A program made the translations under genes and the position numbers. The notes beneath the pieces are model-generated. The model was given only the letters and a program-made list of their open reading frames with translations, searched no databases and was not told the origin of the DNA. Below, one piece after another: positions 1-7,524 of a stretch of 12,780 nt of DNA; the first letter of the stretch is position 1; every line of letters starts with the position of its first letter. Origin of the DNA: Candidatus Poribacteria bacterium (GTDB lineage Bacteria; Poribacteria; WGA-4E; WGA-3G); contig RKRO01000149.1 in NCBI GenBank assembly GCA_007571355.1, positions 1-12,780 of the forward strand, given 5' to 3'.

Positions 1-85
1 GTAAAGCGTGCTGAAGTTTCAAAATGTGCTAAAGTTGCAGAGTTGATAACTTTACGAGTTTCTTAACCTACCACTTATAACTATT
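1..85. other. Region downstream of lon, with short degenerate repeats and a weak hairpin
   Basis: No gene is visible. There is an imperfect direct repeat, gtgctgaagtt at 8-18 and gtgctaaagtt at 26-36. A 7-bp inverted repeat (taaagtt 30-36, aacttta 48-54) could form an AT-rich hairpin in the 3' end of the lon transcript, but the following T-run (minus strand, around 21-25) is short, so it is at best a weak terminator. The decamer acttataact at 73-82 recurs in the clpP-tig gap. Confidence 0.4.
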
Positions 86-2527
86 CTACATTGGCGGTTG
101 GGAGGCGACTGACATTTCTACTGGCACTTCGGGGTCAACGATAGGTTCTGTCAGTGCAAGTTCCAGTACCTCCATCATATCGTTGACTTTATGGAAACGG
201 ATTCCATCGCGAATTTCTGTTGGGATGTCCACTTCGTCTTTCTCATTGTCCACAGGGATAATGATGTCAAAGATACCGTTTCGATAAGCGGCGAGTGCTT
301 TCTCTTTTAATCCGCCGATTGGCAAAACTCTTCCACGGAGCGTGATTTCACCTGTCATGGCGATGTCTTTTCGGACGAATTTACCTGTCAGTGCCGAGAT
401 AATCGCTGTTGCGACAGTAATCCCTGCCGAGGGCCCGTCCTTCGGGACTGCGCCCTCTGGAATATGGATATGAATGTCTTGTTGCTCGAACTGCTTATCA
501 GAGAGCGCGAACGATTCAGAGCGCGAACGAATATAGGCGACAGCGGCCTGGACAGATTCACGCATGACCTCCTGAAGCTGCCCCGTCATGCTGAGTTTAC
601 CTTCGCCTGGCATCGTCGTTGCCTCAACGGAGACGATATCGCCTCCAATTTGTGTCCATACCATTCCGGTAGCGACACCGACTTCGTCGCGTTCCTCGGC
701 TTTTGTTCGGGTCCACTTCGCCGGTCCGAGATAATCGCTCAAGTTGTCTGATGTTATGTCGACGTTGAGATCCGGTGTCTCTTTGGTGACGATTTCTCTG
801 GCGACCTTTCGCATGACGGTCGTGATTGTGCGTTCAAGGTTTCGGACACCGGCTTCACGCGTGTATTTATGTATCATTTCATAGATGGCATCGTCTGTGA
901 AAGTGATATTATCTGCAGAGAGTCCGTGCCGCTCAAGTTGTTTGGGAATGAGTCCATTCGGTGTAAAAGTCGTGATGTTGTGTTTCTCGAAATCGGTGTA
1001 TCCTGGGAGTTCAATGATTTCCATCCGGTCTTGGAGCGGAGGCGGTATCGTAACGCGGGTGTTAGCGGTAGTGATAAACATAACATCAGAGAGATCAAAA
1101 GCGATATCCATGTAGTGGTCGCGAAAAGTTGAATTCTGTTCTGGGTCTAAGACTTCAAGGAGGGCAGATGCCGGGTCGCCTCGGAAATCGGAACTCAGTT
1201 TGTCGATTTCGTCAAGTAGGAAAAGCGGATTTTTCGACTTCACATCCCGGAGTCCTTGTATAATGCGTCCGGGGATCGCACCGATATAGGTGCGTCTGTG
1301 TCCACGGATCTCTGCTTCATCGCGAACACCCCCGAGTGACATTCTCACGAACTTCCGTCCCGTCGCGCGGGCAACTGATTTACCGAGTGATGTCTTTCCG
1401 ACCCCTGGAGACCCGACGAGACAAATAATAGGCCCTCTGAGATGTTTTACAAGTTGTAAGACAGCGAGATATTCTAGTACATTCTCTTTCGGTTTTTCCA
1501 ATCCATAGTGATCTTCGTCGAGTATGCGTTGAGCTTCGGGCAGTTGAATTTGATGCTCTGTGCGTTCTTTCCAAGGGAGGGCAAGGATCCAATCCACATA
1601 AGTGCGAATGACACCAGATTCTGCGGATTGCGGCGGTATCTGTGCAAGTCTATCCAATTCTTTGAGAGCCTTCTCTTCCGCTTCCTCGGACATACCGGCG
1701 TTTTTCACCTGTTCCCGAAGTTCATCAACTTCGGCAATATCATCTCTTCCGAGTTCCTTCTGTATAACTTTCATCTGTTCCTGAAGGTAGAATTCTCGGT
1801 GTGTTTTCTGGACAGATTCACGGACTTGATTGTGAATATCATCTCGGAGTTCATTGCGTTCGAGTGCCTCGTTTAGGAATCGGGTGATAAGTTGCAGTCG
1901 CTTAATCGGATTAAGTTCTTCAATGGTCTGCTGACGTTCTGCGGCTGTGAGTCCGAGGAGTCCAGCGAGCGTATCCGCGAGGTACCCGGGTTCTTCTTGG
2001 TCTTTAATAGCGCGTTTGACCTCCTCGGATGTCAGGTTGTGAGACTGTGAGCCTCGTCCTTGTTCCTTCTGTCGTATTTTGGCGTACTCACCGAAAAGGC
2101 GTTTAGCGTTTTTGATGAGTGCTTCGGCGGTGTTTGCTAATCCGATCTCTTCATGCACGACCTTCACATCTGCTTTCAAGAAACCGGTAGTTTTTGTATA
2201 GCGGAGCGCAATTGCGCGCTGTTCCGCAGCGACAGCGATACGGATCGTGCCGTCTCCAGGTTCATAAGATTCAATGATATTAGCGACAGCACCAATAGTG
2301 TGGAGATGTTCAGGGGTGACATCCTCTCCCTCTTCCAACTCCACTTTCTGGTGGAGGAGCAGTACCCGCCTATCTGAACGGAGCGCGGCATGAACTGCCT
2401 GTATTCCCATTTTACGAGTGGCATTTAGGAGCGATTTCGTTCTCGGGAAAACCGTATTGAAATCCGGTGGTAAATAGACGATCGGCAAACTTACTGGTTC
2501 GTATTCTTTCGTTGCTGTCGAGTTCAT
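86..2527 (-). CDS. lon: ATP-dependent protease Lon (LonA type)
   Basis: Lon is a cytoplasmic AAA+ serine protease that unfolds and degrades misfolded and short-lived regulatory proteins. The 813-residue product has the full LonA layout. There is an N-terminal substrate-binding domain (about 10-215), a helical linker, and an AAA+ module with Walker A GSPGVGKTS (372-380) and Walker B FLLDEID (436-442). The C-terminal protease domain carries the catalytic serine in PKDGPSAG (Ser700) and the catalytic lysine 43 residues later in GLKEK (Lys743), the same spacing as the E. coli Ser679/Lys722 pair. The length is close to the roughly 780-810 usual for the family. The N-terminal 130 residues are more divergent than the core, as is common in Lon. 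The ATG start has AGGA 8 nt upstream. It is last in a tig-clpP-clpX-lon run on one strand, separated from clpX by a 175-nt gap holding a palindromic repeat, so it may have its own promoter. Confidence 0.97.
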   Translation of the reverse strand: MNSTATKEYEPVSLPIVYLPPDFNTVFPRTKSLLNATRKMGIQAVHAALRSDRRVLLLHQKVELEEGEDVTPEHLHTIGAVANIIESYEPGDGTIRIAVAAEQRAIALRYTKTTGFLKADVKVVHEEIGLANTAEALIKNAKRLFGEYAKIRQKEQGRGSQSHNLTSEEVKRAIKDQEEPGYLADTLAGLLGLTAAERQQTIEELNPIKRLQLITRFLNEALERNELRDDIHNQVRESVQKTHREFYLQEQMKVIQKELGRDDIAEVDELREQVKNAGMSEEAEEKALKELDRLAQIPPQSAESGVIRTYVDWILALPWKERTEHQIQLPEAQRILDEDHYGLEKPKENVLEYLAVLQLVKHLRGPIICLVGSPGVGKTSLGKSVARATGRKFVRMSLGGVRDEAEIRGHRRTYIGAIPGRIIQGLRDVKSKNPLFLLDEIDKLSSDFRGDPASALLEVLDPEQNSTFRDHYMDIAFDLSDVMFITTANTRVTIPPPLQDRMEIIELPGYTDFEKHNITTFTPNGLIPKQLERHGLSADNITFTDDAIYEMIHKYTREAGVRNLERTITTVMRKVAREIVTKETPDLNVDITSDNLSDYLGPAKWTRTKAEERDEVGVATGMVWTQIGGDIVSVEATTMPGEGKLSMTGQLQEVMRESVQAAVAYIRSRSESFALSDKQFEQQDIHIHIPEGAVPKDGPSAGITVATAIISALTGKFVRKDIAMTGEITLRGRVLPIGGLKEKALAAYRNGIFDIIIPVDNEKDEVDIPTEIRDGIRFHKVNDMMEVLELALTEPIVDPEVPVEMSVASQPPM

Positions 2528-2540
2528 ATTTTTAATCCTT

Positions 2541-2705
2541 TATAGTTGTCGGTTGCCAGTTATCAGTTGTTAGTTAAGAGGGGCTTGGAACAATTACGTT
2601 TTCTCTGAAAACGATAGCATACTTCTTTTACTGAAAACTGAAAGGTTTTCGTAGAAAACCGCACTGATAGCTGATAACCATTCCTCCGATGCCCGATAAC
2701 CATTA
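2541..2705. repeat. Nested palindromic intergenic repeat between clpX and lon
   Basis: Imperfect terminal inverted repeats of 15 nt (2552-2566 against 2664-2678, 12 of 15 matching) enclose two perfect small hairpins. The first is cgttttc-tct-gaaaacg at 2597-2613. The second is ggttttc-gta-gaaaacc at 2644-2660. The arms are built from short iterated gttatca/gttgtca-like units, and 'gataaccatt' recurs at 2674-2683 and 2696-2705. The second copy reaches the clpX stop codon. No ORF of note lies inside. This looks like a non-autonomous palindromic element of MITE or REP type; its mobility is inferred. Confidence 0.55.
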
Positions 2706-4244
2706 TGCGGTTTTAAGTTCTTCGGATTTTCTGTAGATGAGCTGTGGGGGCTCAGCGTTCCGCACAGTGTCTTCAGTAATATGGCACGCGTCAACATCAT
2801 TCAGCGATGGTAGGCGGTAGAGCGTGTCGAGCATAATTTTTTCAAAAACTGCTCTTAATCCGCGCGCCCCGGTTTCGCGTTCAATAACGGCATCTGCGAT
2901 GGCTGCTAGTGCTTCATCATCTACATGGAATTGCACACCTTCGTAAGCCAGAAGTCTCTGGTATTGTTTAACGAGTGCATTCTTCGGTTCCGTTAGTATA
3001 CGAATTAAAGCGGAGGCATCTAAGTCATGAAGCGTTGTGAAAACTGGAAGCCGTCCGATCAATTCTGGTATAAATCCGTATTTGATGAGATCTTTAGGCG
3101 TTATCTGTGCAAGTAGTTCGTGGATTTTCGTTTCACTTTTCGCTTGGATTGGCGACCCAAAACCGATGCTCTGCTTTCCGAGTCTGTCTTTGATTGTCTT
3201 CTCTACCCCGATAAATGTTCCACCACAGATAAACAACACTTTTCTTGTATTCAGTTCTATCATTTCTTGGTGCGGGTGTTTCCGTCCGCCTCGCGGTGGG
3301 ACATTTGCCGTTGTTCCTTCCAGAATCTTCAGGAGTGCTTGCTGAACACCTTCGCCGGAAACATCGCGCGTGATTGATGGGTTTTCCGATTTTCGCGTAA
3401 TTTTATCAATTTCATCAATATAAATGATACCTGTTTCGGCACGTGCGATATCACCGTCTGCCGCTTGAATGAGTTTTAAGATGATATTTTCGACATCCTC
3501 ACCGACGTATCCAGCTTCAGTCAATGTCGTTGCATCGGTAATAGCAAAAGGGACATCTAAGACCTTAGCGAGGGTTTGTGCCAGGAGTGTCTTCCCAGTG
3601 CCTGTCGGTCCGATGAGTAAGATGTTGCTCTTGTCTAATTCGACATCATCATCCGCGTCACCGTGGTGTAAGCGTTTATAATGTGTGTAAACGGCGACGG
3701 ATAATGTTTTTTTTGCGTGTTCTTGACCGATAACGTATTCATCAAGTTTCGCTTTAATTTCTTCAGGTGACGGTGGCTCCGTGAGTGCTGTGTGTTCACT
3801 TTTCGTTCCAGAGTTCGTTGGTCGTGCCGTCTTAGTTTTCGCTTGATTGTGATCCCCGTGTTCTTGTGTGTGTCCAGATTTTTGTTGTCCGTTTTCGGGG
3901 CTGTCCTGTTCATTGGTTTCCGTGTCTGCTTTTTTCAACTCTTCAATGGAGAGATGCAAACTGCCATCCGGGTTTTGCACCAGAATGTCGTTACAGAGGT
4001 CAATACACTCAGCGAGGCATCTCTCACAGATGTTCGCCTCAAGTCCATTAAAGAGGCTTTGGACCTGTGTATTATCTCGTCTACAAAATGCGCACAAAGC
4101 ACTATCCGCTGTGGATGCTGATAAACGAACGATACATTCAACACAGATATTGGCATTTCTACCTTGTAGGAGTCGTAGGCGGACGTGTTTGCTGTCTTGT
4201 TGACAGAAAGAACAGTAAACTTCACGATGGGCGGATTGTGACAT
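2703..4244 (-). CDS. clpX: ATP-dependent Clp protease ATP-binding subunit ClpX with two tandem zinc-binding domains
   Basis: ClpX is the hexameric AAA+ unfoldase that recognises substrates and threads them into ClpP. Core motifs are intact: Walker A GPTGTGKT (212-219), Walker B IIYIDEID (273-280), pore loop GYVG (245-248), RKH loop (321-323), the ClpP-docking IGF loop (360-362), an arginine-finger region PELIGRLP (393-400) and sensor-2 GARGLR (459-464). The N-terminus is unusual. Normal ClpX has one C4 zinc-binding domain; here there are two in series, C11/C14/C34/C37 (CxxC-X19-CxxC) and C51/C54/C73/C76 (CxxC-X18-CxxC). They are followed by a hydrophilic Gln/Thr/His-rich linker (about 103-158). 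This explains the length of 513 against about 420 residues. The two fingers are clearly different in sequence, so this is not a recent or assembly duplication. The ATG start has GGAG 6 nt upstream. clpP ends 37 nt upstream, consistent with co-transcription. Confidence 0.97.
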   Translation of the reverse strand: MSQSAHREVYCSFCQQDSKHVRLRLLQGRNANICVECIVRLSASTADSALCAFCRRDNTQVQSLFNGLEANICERCLAECIDLCNDILVQNPDGSLHLSIEELKKADTETNEQDSPENGQQKSGHTQEHGDHNQAKTKTARPTNSGTKSEHTALTEPPSPEEIKAKLDEYVIGQEHAKKTLSVAVYTHYKRLHHGDADDDVELDKSNILLIGPTGTGKTLLAQTLAKVLDVPFAITDATTLTEAGYVGEDVENIILKLIQAADGDIARAETGIIYIDEIDKITRKSENPSITRDVSGEGVQQALLKILEGTTANVPPRGGRKHPHQEMIELNTRKVLFICGGTFIGVEKTIKDRLGKQSIGFGSPIQAKSETKIHELLAQITPKDLIKYGFIPELIGRLPVFTTLHDLDASALIRILTEPKNALVKQYQRLLAYEGVQFHVDDEALAAIADAVIERETGARGLRAVFEKIMLDTLYRLPSLNDVDACHITEDTVRNAEPPQLIYRKSEELKTA

Positions 4245-4281
4245 AGCGTTCTCCTTTTTTTAATCGCTATCGGCAAGTTGG

Positions 4282-4884
4282 CTATTCCATCTCTGTGGCA
4301 CGTTGTGCGACAACATGGTCAACGAGTCCGTATTCGCGAGCCTGATCCGCAGTCATATAAAAATCTCGGTCGGCATCGGTGGAAATCTTCTCAACATTTT
4401 GACCGGTATGTTCGGCTAAAATAGCGTAGAGTCGATCCCGTTCGTGTAAGATCTCTTTTGCGTGAATACTAATATCAGCGGCTTGTCCTGCAATACCGGT
4501 TGCCATGGGCTGATGAATCAATGCTTTCGCGTGCGGCAGTGCGTAACGTTTGCCGGATGCCCCGGCAGCGAGCAGGATAGCCCCCATACTATAGGCTCTG
4601 CCTAAACACCATGTCTGTACATCTGCTTTGATGTATTGCATTGTATCGTAAATTGCGAGTCCTGCGGAGACAGAACCGCCGGGTGTGTTAATATAAAGGA
4701 CGATATCCGCGTCGGGGTCCTTTCCCTCCAGAAAGAGCATTTGTGCTGTTACGATATTTGCGACGGCATCATCATCAATTGTGGTTCCGATCATGATAAT
4801 TCGGTCTTCAAGTAACCGAGAATAGATATCATAAGATCGTTCACCTCGCCCGGTTTGTTCAACGACGACAGGTACAAAGTTCAT
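4282..4884 (-). CDS. clpP: ATP-dependent Clp protease proteolytic subunit ClpP
   Basis: ClpP forms the tetradecameric serine-protease chamber that partners with ClpX. The 200-residue protein aligns along its whole length with Bacillus/E. coli ClpP. The catalytic triad is present: Ser99 in YSMG, His124 in IHQP, and Asp174 in DRD. The oxyanion-region PGGSV is at 68-72. Two local departures stand out. The nucleophile motif reads GRAYSMG instead of the usual G(M/Q)AASMG, putting Arg96 and Tyr98 next to the active serine. The segment after His124 reads HQPMATGIAGQA, one residue longer than the usual HQPLGGxxGQA. The ATG start has only a weak ribosome-binding site (GGGT 11 nt upstream). It lies between tig (137-nt gap) and clpX (37-nt gap) on the same strand. 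Confidence 0.97.
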   Translation of the reverse strand: MNFVPVVVEQTGRGERSYDIYSRLLEDRIIMIGTTIDDDAVANIVTAQMLFLEGKDPDADIVLYINTPGGSVSAGLAIYDTMQYIKADVQTWCLGRAYSMGAILLAAGASGKRYALPHAKALIHQPMATGIAGQAADISIHAKEILHERDRLYAILAEHTGQNVEKISTDADRDFYMTADQAREYGLVDHVVAQRATEME

Positions 4885-4965
4885 CTTTTTTACCCAATTC
4901 GAAATTAAAGTTTACGGCTTGTACTAATTGTTTGACAGAGATATCAGGACACAAGTTTCATAGCC

Positions 4966-4982
4966 GGAAGCTGTTGGTTTCC
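4966..4982. other. Small hairpin in the tig-clpP gap
   Basis: ggaagc (4966-4971) pairs with gtttcc (4977-4982), one G-U, across a 5-nt loop. The 3' flank ggtttcctgc (4976-4985) is identical to part of another hairpin at 7392-7411, and acttataact (4987-4996) is identical to 73-82. This suggests remnants of a dispersed intergenic repeat. I found no convincing sigma70 promoter for clpP in the 137-nt gap. Confidence 0.35.
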
Positions 4983-5021
4983 TGCAACTTATAACTTACG
5001 TACTTGTTGACACAGCATAGA

Positions 5022-6326
5022 TCAGGTGATTATGAGTGACTGTTTGGCGGACGCGCGATGAATAAGGAACTGATAAATCTTCTCATGTTGTAGTTGCCCG
5101 CGGAAATCTTCCAATCGATTACTGGATTTCAACAAGTCAGCATACTTTTGAGCATCTCGATTTTGTTGTTCAGCGACCCGACGAATCTCGTATTCCAATT
5201 CATCGTCGGATACATAAATCCCCTCTTCTTCAGCGATTGTATTGAATATCCAGGACTGCTTTGTTTGTTGGATGACATCGCGCCTGAGATCATCAGGCAG
5301 TGTTTCCATATTGAGCCCAGCTTCTTCAGGGGTTCTGTGTTCACTTGCCAGCTGCTGTTTCAGGTTCTGAAGCGTCTGTTGGACGTATTGCTCAACTAAC
5401 GGTTCTGGAATCGTAATATCAATTTTTTCAATAAGCTGCGCCAACAATTCTGTTTTCTGTTTATCGATATGTAAACTTGTCTCTTCTTCGACGAGGTTGT
5501 TCCATATCATTCCGTAAAGTTGAGAATAGTTTTCATAGCCGAGGTCTTTTGCGAACTCATCATCCAAGGGTGGCAGATGTTTCTGCGTAATAGCGTGCAG
5601 TGTAATCTCATATTGGGCGGTTTTCCCAGCGAGGTCGGTGTTCGGATGTTTTTCTGGAAAGGCGATGTCCACGGATTTCGTCTGCCCGACCTGCATGCCG
5701 AGCATTGCCTGCTCAAGTTTTTCGTGTATGCTGCCGACGCCGAGTTCTACATCGATGTCCGCTCTTGATTCGGCATCCATTCGTTCGCCATTAATGAGGC
5801 ATTCCCAGTCTATTCGGACGCAATCTTTTTCTTCAACTGAACGTTCAATGTCGAGTGGTTCATAAGTGGCGGATTGCGCTTGTAATCGCGTGATATAGGT
5901 ATCCACATCTTCACGCGGTACATTGACTGGGTTTTTGTCAGTTACGAGTTCTTCGTACGGAGGGATATCTATATCGGGTCGAATATCTACAGTGGCTGAG
6001 AATGTGATCGGTTTGTTTTCGTTAACTTCCAATGCCTCAAGAGAAGGCGTGAACGTCGGTTGCGAGAGTGGATTTAGGTTTTCTTGCTGGATAGCCTCTT
6101 CATAAGCGGGGAAGATGAGGTATCGGACAGCTTCGCTGCTGATATAATCAGGAAATCTTGACTTAAGGATTGCTACCGGTACGCGTCCTTTTCGGAAACC
6201 GGGAATAGAAACTTGTGCACGGAGTGCCTCGTAAGCTTCCTTCAACGCTGCGTTAACGTCTTCAACGGGAACCTCTATGTGCAGACGGACTCGCGTGGCA
6301 TCTAACCTTTCAACTTGAACTCTCAA
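5022..6326 (-). CDS. tig: Trigger factor (ribosome-associated chaperone and peptidyl-prolyl isomerase)
   Basis: Trigger factor docks at the ribosome exit tunnel and shields nascent chains. The ribosome-binding signature GFRKGRVP sits at 43-50, the same position as in E. coli Tig. The domain order is typical: N-terminal ribosome-binding domain (1 to about 115), FKBP-type PPIase domain (about 150-245) and a helical C-terminal chaperone domain (about 250-425). The length of 434 is standard. The start codon is TTG, supported by GAGGA with 7-nt spacing (6334-6338) and by the exact match of the N-terminus to the family; no closer ATG fits. A 7-bp hairpin (6345-6368) lies just upstream of the ribosome-binding site. 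The gene is first in tig-clpP-clpX-lon, a common bacterial arrangement, and lies 236 nt downstream of a same-strand tRNA cluster. Confidence 0.96.
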   Translation of the reverse strand: MRVQVERLDATRVRLHIEVPVEDVNAALKEAYEALRAQVSIPGFRKGRVPVAILKSRFPDYISSEAVRYLIFPAYEEAIQQENLNPLSQPTFTPSLEALEVNENKPITFSATVDIRPDIDIPPYEELVTDKNPVNVPREDVDTYITRLQAQSATYEPLDIERSVEEKDCVRIDWECLINGERMDAESRADIDVELGVGSIHEKLEQAMLGMQVGQTKSVDIAFPEKHPNTDLAGKTAQYEITLHAITQKHLPPLDDEFAKDLGYENYSQLYGMIWNNLVEEETSLHIDKQKTELLAQLIEKIDITIPEPLVEQYVQQTLQNLKQQLASEHRTPEEAGLNMETLPDDLRRDVIQQTKQSWIFNTIAEEEGIYVSDDELEYEIRRVAEQQNRDAQKYADLLKSSNRLEDFRGQLQHEKIYQFLIHRASAKQSLIIT

Positions 6327-6344
6327 ACTTTTGTCCTCACGCTG

Positions 6345-6368
6345 GGTATCCGCAAAATATGGGATACC
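6345..6368 (-). promoter_or_regulatory. Hairpin in the tig 5' leader
   Basis: On the coding strand GGTATCC and GGATACC form a perfect 7-bp stem with a 10-nt AT-rich loop. The stem ends about 6 nt before the GAGGA ribosome-binding site of tig. Its position suggests an effect on translation or mRNA stability, but this is inference. Confidence 0.35.
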
Positions 6369-6396
6369 TTTTGAAGTGTCGTCTCGTTAGAATATT

Positions 6397-6447
6397 AAAA
6401 AAAGACGAACTATGCTTTGACAGCACAATCCGGTTATTGCTCAACCG
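6397..6447 (-). terminator. Possible weak terminator after the tRNA cluster
   Basis: Reading the minus strand after tRNA-Leu, a 5-bp stem CGGTT/AACCG (6431-6447) and a 4-bp stem TGCT/AGCA (6413-6425) precede a run of seven T (6397-6403). Both stems are short and separated from the T-run, so read-through into tig is likely. No good promoter for tig was found in the 6327-6562 gap. Confidence 0.25.
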
Positions 6448-6562
6448 ACACACTTCTGTAGGGAGTGTGGTTTCACTCTCTATTAAAATTTGGAAATCCT
6501 ACTTATTTGCTTCGGGTATTTAACCGTTCTACGCTGCCTGTCCGTTTAATCAAATACAACTA

Positions 6563-6648
6563 TGGGCGAGGAGGGACTTGAACCCTCACGAGGCGTAACC
6601 CCAATAGATCCTAAGTCTATCCTGTCTACCAAATTCCAGCACCCGCCC
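6563..6648 (-). tRNA. tRNA-Leu (anticodon UAG)
   Basis: An 86-nt class II tRNA. Acceptor GGGCGGG pairs with CTCGCCC, anticodon loop CTTAGGA lies in an ATAGA/TCTAT stem, there is a long variable arm, and the T loop is TTCAAGT. The discriminator is A and CCA is not encoded. It is the last tRNA of the cluster. Confidence 0.96.
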
Positions 6649-6670
6649 GAATTCTGCGTGCTGCTGCCGA

Positions 6671-6743
6671 TGCGCCGTGAAGGAATCGAACCTTCAACCG
6701 CCTGATTAAGAGTCAGATGCTCTGCCAATTGAGCTAACGGCGC
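6671..6743 (-). tRNA. tRNA-Lys (anticodon CUU)
   Basis: 73 nt. Acceptor GCGCCGT pairs with ACGGCGC, D stem GCTC/GAGC, anticodon loop CTCTTAA, T arm GAAGG-TTCGATT-CCTTC, discriminator A, CCA not encoded. It lies 22 nt upstream of tRNA-Leu. Confidence 0.96.
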
Positions 6744-6804
6744 ATTTGCACATTGTGTTATGTTAGAATGCTTTTAATGCGCGTGCCCGGCACCCCTGAA
6801 TATC

Positions 6805-6877
6805 CGCGTCCGGAGGGATTCGAACCCCCAACTTATAGTTCCGAAGACTATTGCTCTATCCATTGAACTACGGACGC
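6805..6877 (-). tRNA. tRNA-Arg (anticodon UCG)
   Basis: 73 nt. Acceptor GCGTCCG pairs with CGGACGC, anticodon loop CTTCGGA in an ATAGT/ACTAT stem, T loop TTCGAAT, discriminator G, CCA not encoded. It lies 7 nt downstream of tRNA-His. Confidence 0.95.
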
Positions 6878-6884
6878 TTATGAG

Positions 6885-6957
6885 GGTGGATGATGGGATT
6901 TGAACCCACGCCCACTTGATCCACAGTCAAGTGCTCTACCCCTGAGCTACATCCACC
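6885..6957 (-). tRNA. tRNA-His (anticodon GUG)
   Basis: 73 nt including the encoded extra G at position -1, which pairs with C73 (GGTGGATG against CATCCACC). The anticodon loop is CTGTGGA in a CTTGA/TCAAG stem. CCA is not encoded. The encoded G-1 is the usual bacterial histidine identity element. Confidence 0.96.
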
Positions 6958-6973
6958 ATATTTTTATCAAAAG

Positions 6974-7047
<74 letters not shown>

Positions 7048-7072
7048 TTGTGTTATATGCGTTCTATTTTGA

Positions 7073-7148
<76 letters not shown>

Positions 7149-7259
7149 AAAAGCGTACATCGTATCCGTTTACCAGCGGTACCACCACTGTTACTGGCAC
7201 TAACGAGGGACGTAAAACACATCAGCAAACCGCCCTCACATTCTCTTGCAGTCGTATAA

Positions 7260-7288
7260 ATTATACACTATTTTTTAGCGTATGTCAA
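7260..7288 (-). promoter_or_regulatory. Consensus sigma70 promoter of the tRNA cluster
   Basis: On the minus strand TTGACA (7283-7288), a 17-bp spacer and TATAAT (7260-7265) match the consensus exactly. The upstream flank (7289-7310) is strongly AT-rich, like an UP element. Transcription would start near 7253 and run through six tRNAs and perhaps into tig. Confidence 0.85.
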
Positions 7289-7376
7289 ATTAAATACAAA
7301 TAATTGTTTGCCCTTGAGAAGATAAAAAAGATAAACGCGCAGATATAAGGGTTATAGTAGATTCCGAAAATAAGTT

Positions 7377-7524
7377 TACACTTGCAGTGTAGGAGACCAA
7401 TGGTTTCCTGCGCCGGAAGATGCACCCCCTAACAGGTTATGCGACAAAGCCTGATTCACCGTTGATAAGGGGTAGGGGGTTAAGTGCGAATTCCGCCTGC
7501 TTGTGGCGGCGAGGGGGTATCTTC
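7377..7524. other. Structured intergenic block (candidate ncRNA or palindromic element)
   Basis: Consecutive stems fill this gene-free stretch. tacact/agtgta pair at 7377-7391 with a 3-nt loop. ggagacc/ggtttcc pair at 7392-7408 with a 3-nt loop and one G-U. A long-range stem joins 7416-7430 to 7512-7524 with a 2-nt bulge. It encloses caggtt/agcctg (7433-7453) and ccgcc/ggcgg (7493-7509). A competing pairing, accccct+a (7424-7431) with tagggggt (7473-7480), excludes part of the long stem. No ORF or strong promoter reads through it. It could be a structured RNA or an inactive palindromic repeat; the sequence alone does not decide. Confidence 0.4.

Noticed and set aside
1508..1876. A 122-codon plus-strand open frame opposite lon
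   Set aside because: It is antisense to a conserved part of Lon, has no recognisable domain or ribosome-binding site, and its composition follows the lon codons on the other strand.
3868..4203. A 111-codon plus-strand open frame opposite the ClpX N-terminus
   Set aside because: Its Cys-rich appearance mirrors the zinc-finger and linker codons of ClpX; no independent support.
4006..4214. The double zinc finger as an assembly duplication
   Set aside because: The two modules differ clearly in both DNA and protein sequence and in inter-cysteine spacing (19 against 18 residues), so they cannot be a duplicated read segment.
4885..5021. A sigma70 promoter for clpP in the tig-clpP gap
   Set aside because: The best TTGCAG...TATGAA pair has a 19-bp spacer and poor matches; not reported as a feature.
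7392..7425. Possible signal recognition particle RNA around 'cctgcgccggaag'
   Set aside because: Only a faint likeness to the SRP GGAAG loop; the conserved flanking bases and the closing helix are missing.
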